Part shown: piece by piece, positions 62,713 to 64,000 of the stretch | How the letters are laid out: every line of letters begins with the position of its first letter | Numbering within the stretch: the stretch's first letter is position 1 | Assembly: GCA_947497905.1 (NCBI GenBank) | Contig: CANMIH010000008.1 | Span: 124,001-188,000, forward strand | DNA from: an uncultured Pelagimonas sp. | GTDB taxonomy: Bacteria > Pseudomonadota > Alphaproteobacteria > Rhodobacterales > Rhodobacteraceae | Length of the DNA stretch: 64,000 bases | Reading direction: 5' to 3' | Notes under the pieces: generated by a model | The model's database searches: none | What the model was told of the DNA's origin: nothing | The model's input: only the letters and a program-made list of their open reading frames with translations | Translations under genes and position numbers: made by a program

Positions 62713-64000
62713 ATGGCTGGAAGCGGGCAGCACTTCATTCCACGACATTTCTTAAAGCCCTTCGTCATTCAGGATGGGTCCGACAAGCTGTGGATGTACC
62801 GTCATAACTTGCCACATCCGGTGGCGGTTGATCGCGGAGATGCGGCAAAGCAGAAGCACTTCTACTCGAAGCCATCAGAGGATGGGACGCCAACGCTTGA
62901 CGATCTGATCACTGATTACGAAACGCATGTTTTCAAGCTAGTTGATTCGTTGCGCGCCCTCAGCATTGGCGAAGAGGCTGACCCACGCATGGTAGGCGAA
63001 GTCGCCGCACATCTGTCTATTCGTTCCGCGCATACAAGAACCTTTATGACGGAGGGGGCGGTGAGCATGGCGCAGGCTTTAGGCAAGCTGGTCGAAGACC
63101 CTGCCAAGGTATTTGGGATCGAAAATCTGCCTGCAAACCATATTCCCGCGAAACTTCAAGATATTATTCTCAATTGCATCACCGAAAACGGCTATGATGT
63201 CTTGTCTGGCGTCAGCAGGGAAACGCTCGCGCGGGCGCTCTATTTTCATTTTCGAGAGAACGGAGCCTCAATGCTCGAAGAGGAGAAGGGTACCCTTCTG
63301 CCGCTCGTGGATCAGATCTTAGGGAACACGAAGGCTTTGGCCATCTCTGCCCATATTGAAGTCTTATCGCAAACTCTCGCGCCCGAGGGCGTCATCAAAA
63401 AACTCGCCGGATTGCGTTGGACTGTCGAACCACACAACGCGATGCCCGCAATCCTGCCAGACTGCGTTTGCATTTCTTTCGATGAAAAAGAAGGATGGCA
63501 GCCGCTTTTTCTGGGCGGAAAGAAGCCGAGATATGTTGTCCTCCCACTCACACCGGATCGGATACTAGTGGGCACGCAAGCGGGTGCCGAAGCCTTTGCC
63601 ACCGAGGAAATCAATGACATCGCAACGACGGTGTGTCTTGATTTTTTCTTATCGAGTGAACGCCTCGACGCTTTGGCCTTTCACCACGAGGGTCTTGGCG
63701 ATCAGCTTCGCGGCAAGATTACGGGGCTAATCGACGATGCTCTAGCAGGCGTTGCCTTGGATTTTCTTCCGCCAATCGACAACGCGGCCAATGAAAGGTC
63801 GATCTTCGACCTAGACCAAAGCGACGATGCAGACCGGAACCTAGCCTTCTCCATCGCACTTAAGGACGTTGGCAACGAGGACTTCGCAAGACAGCTTGGT
63901 GACTACCTAAGCAAGCTGATCATACGGCTAGTGCCAAAGCATACCTTCGGCAGAATCGACGGATTCACGGTCGCACATGATTATCAAGCAGCCCTGAATG
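62713..64000 (+). CDS. DUF4238 protein (partial, runs off the right edge)
   Basis: I translated the open frame from the ATG at 62713 to the end of the window (429 codons) with no stop. AGGAG lies about 12 bases upstream. The start SGQHFIPRHFLKPF is the DUF4238 signature (QH-x-IP-x2-x-LK-x-F), and the body has mixed helices and strands with PRYVVLPLTPDRILVGT, also family-like. DUF4238 proteins are common in mobile islands and defence islands, with no established function. The C-terminus is outside the window. Confidence 0.75.
   Translation, partial: MAGSGQHFIPRHFLKPFVIQDGSDKLWMYRHNLPHPVAVDRGDAAKQKHFYSKPSEDGTPTLDDLITDYETHVFKLVDSLRALSIGEEADPRMVGEVAAHLSIRSAHTRTFMTEGAVSMAQALGKLVEDPAKVFGIENLPANHIPAKLQDIILNCITENGYDVLSGVSRETLARALYFHFRENGASMLEEEKGTLLPLVDQILGNTKALAISAHIEVLSQTLAPEGVIKKLAGLRWTVEPHNAMPAILPDCVCISFDEKEGWQPLFLGGKKPRYVVLPLTPDRILVGTQAGAEAFATEEINDIATTVCLDFFLSSERLDALAFHHEGLGDQLRGKITGLIDDALAGVALDFLPPIDNAANERSIFDLDQSDDADRNLAFSIALKDVGNEDFARQLGDYLSKLIIRLVPKHTFGRIDGFTVAHDYQAALN

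Larger units (their letters stand above)
46944..64000. mobile_element. Putative integrative genomic island at tRNA-Asn (right end beyond window)
   Basis: From the tRNA-Asn gene on, the content changes: a large tyrosine recombinase next to the tRNA, then sparse genes with long gene-free gaps, mixed strands, an IS91-family element, and nuclease and defence-like genes. I looked by eye for a second copy of the tRNA 3' end inside the window and did not find one, so the right end would be beyond 64000. Both the size and the boundary are inference. Confidence 0.6.

Noticed and set aside
1-64000. CRISPR arrays
   Set aside because: I found no run of regularly spaced repeats or cas genes by eye.

Overview
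The window looks like a chromosomal segment of a marine alphaproteobacterium of the Rhodobacterales (Roseobacter group). This rests on BioR-type control of biotin genes, the style of the ABC transporters and GcvT-fused amine dehydrogenases, and a PAS_5-type protein. No rRNA or species-level marker is present, so placement below order is inference.

Layout. (1) 1-3634, minus strand: an envelope operon of a GT2 glycosyltransferase, a DedA-LssY membrane protein, a ferric-reductase-like flavoprotein and a response regulator cut by the window edge. The same palindrome lies about 66 bp before two of its genes. (2) 3902-6101: bioR, bioY and bioB with a BioR box. (3) 6228-12556: a LacI repressor divergent from an AfuABC-type ABC transporter and an inositol-monophosphatase-family enzyme. 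The binding protein has the sugar-phosphate ligands of AfuA rather than the tyrosines of iron-binding relatives. (4) 13340-17117: a PAS_5 protein, a NIT-domain chemoreceptor and a decayed IS5-family relic.

(5) 17232-26119: a minus-strand operon with a divergent LysR gene. It encodes an amidinohydrolase (DDAH/arginine-deiminase fold), an M20 N-carbamoyl-amidohydrolase, a ProVWX-like importer with an unusual permease, and two overlapping ureohydrolase paralogues. Read together this is a candidate uptake and catabolic route for an unidentified guanidino compound. (6) 26524-46729: a peptide-type ABC importer, a non-pyrrolysine MttB-family methyltransferase, two tandem GcvT-fused FAD dehydrogenases, a MetR-like LysR gene, a class III aminotransferase, an aldehyde dehydrogenase, a SelA-like PLP protein, a D-glutamate-cyclase-family protein, a class V PLP enzyme without the desulfurase cysteine loop, and a GlxA-type AraC regulator. 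It looks like a complete pathway for an N-methylated (probably quaternary) amine: import, demethylate, deaminate, oxidise. I cannot name the substrate, and I regard this as the most interesting region.

(7) 46944-64000: a tRNA-Asn gene followed by a large tyrosine recombinase and sparse accessory DNA, apparently an integrated genomic island whose far end is outside the window. It holds a PIN-domain protein, a protein with a possible PD-(D/E)XK-like patch, an Imm11/DUF1629-like protein, a broken IS91-family element with its recombinase, a GIY-YIG (MUG113) protein, an Mrr-type restriction endonuclease and a DUF4238 protein that runs off the edge. The nuclease content suggests a defence island, but no known multi-gene defence system is recognisable.
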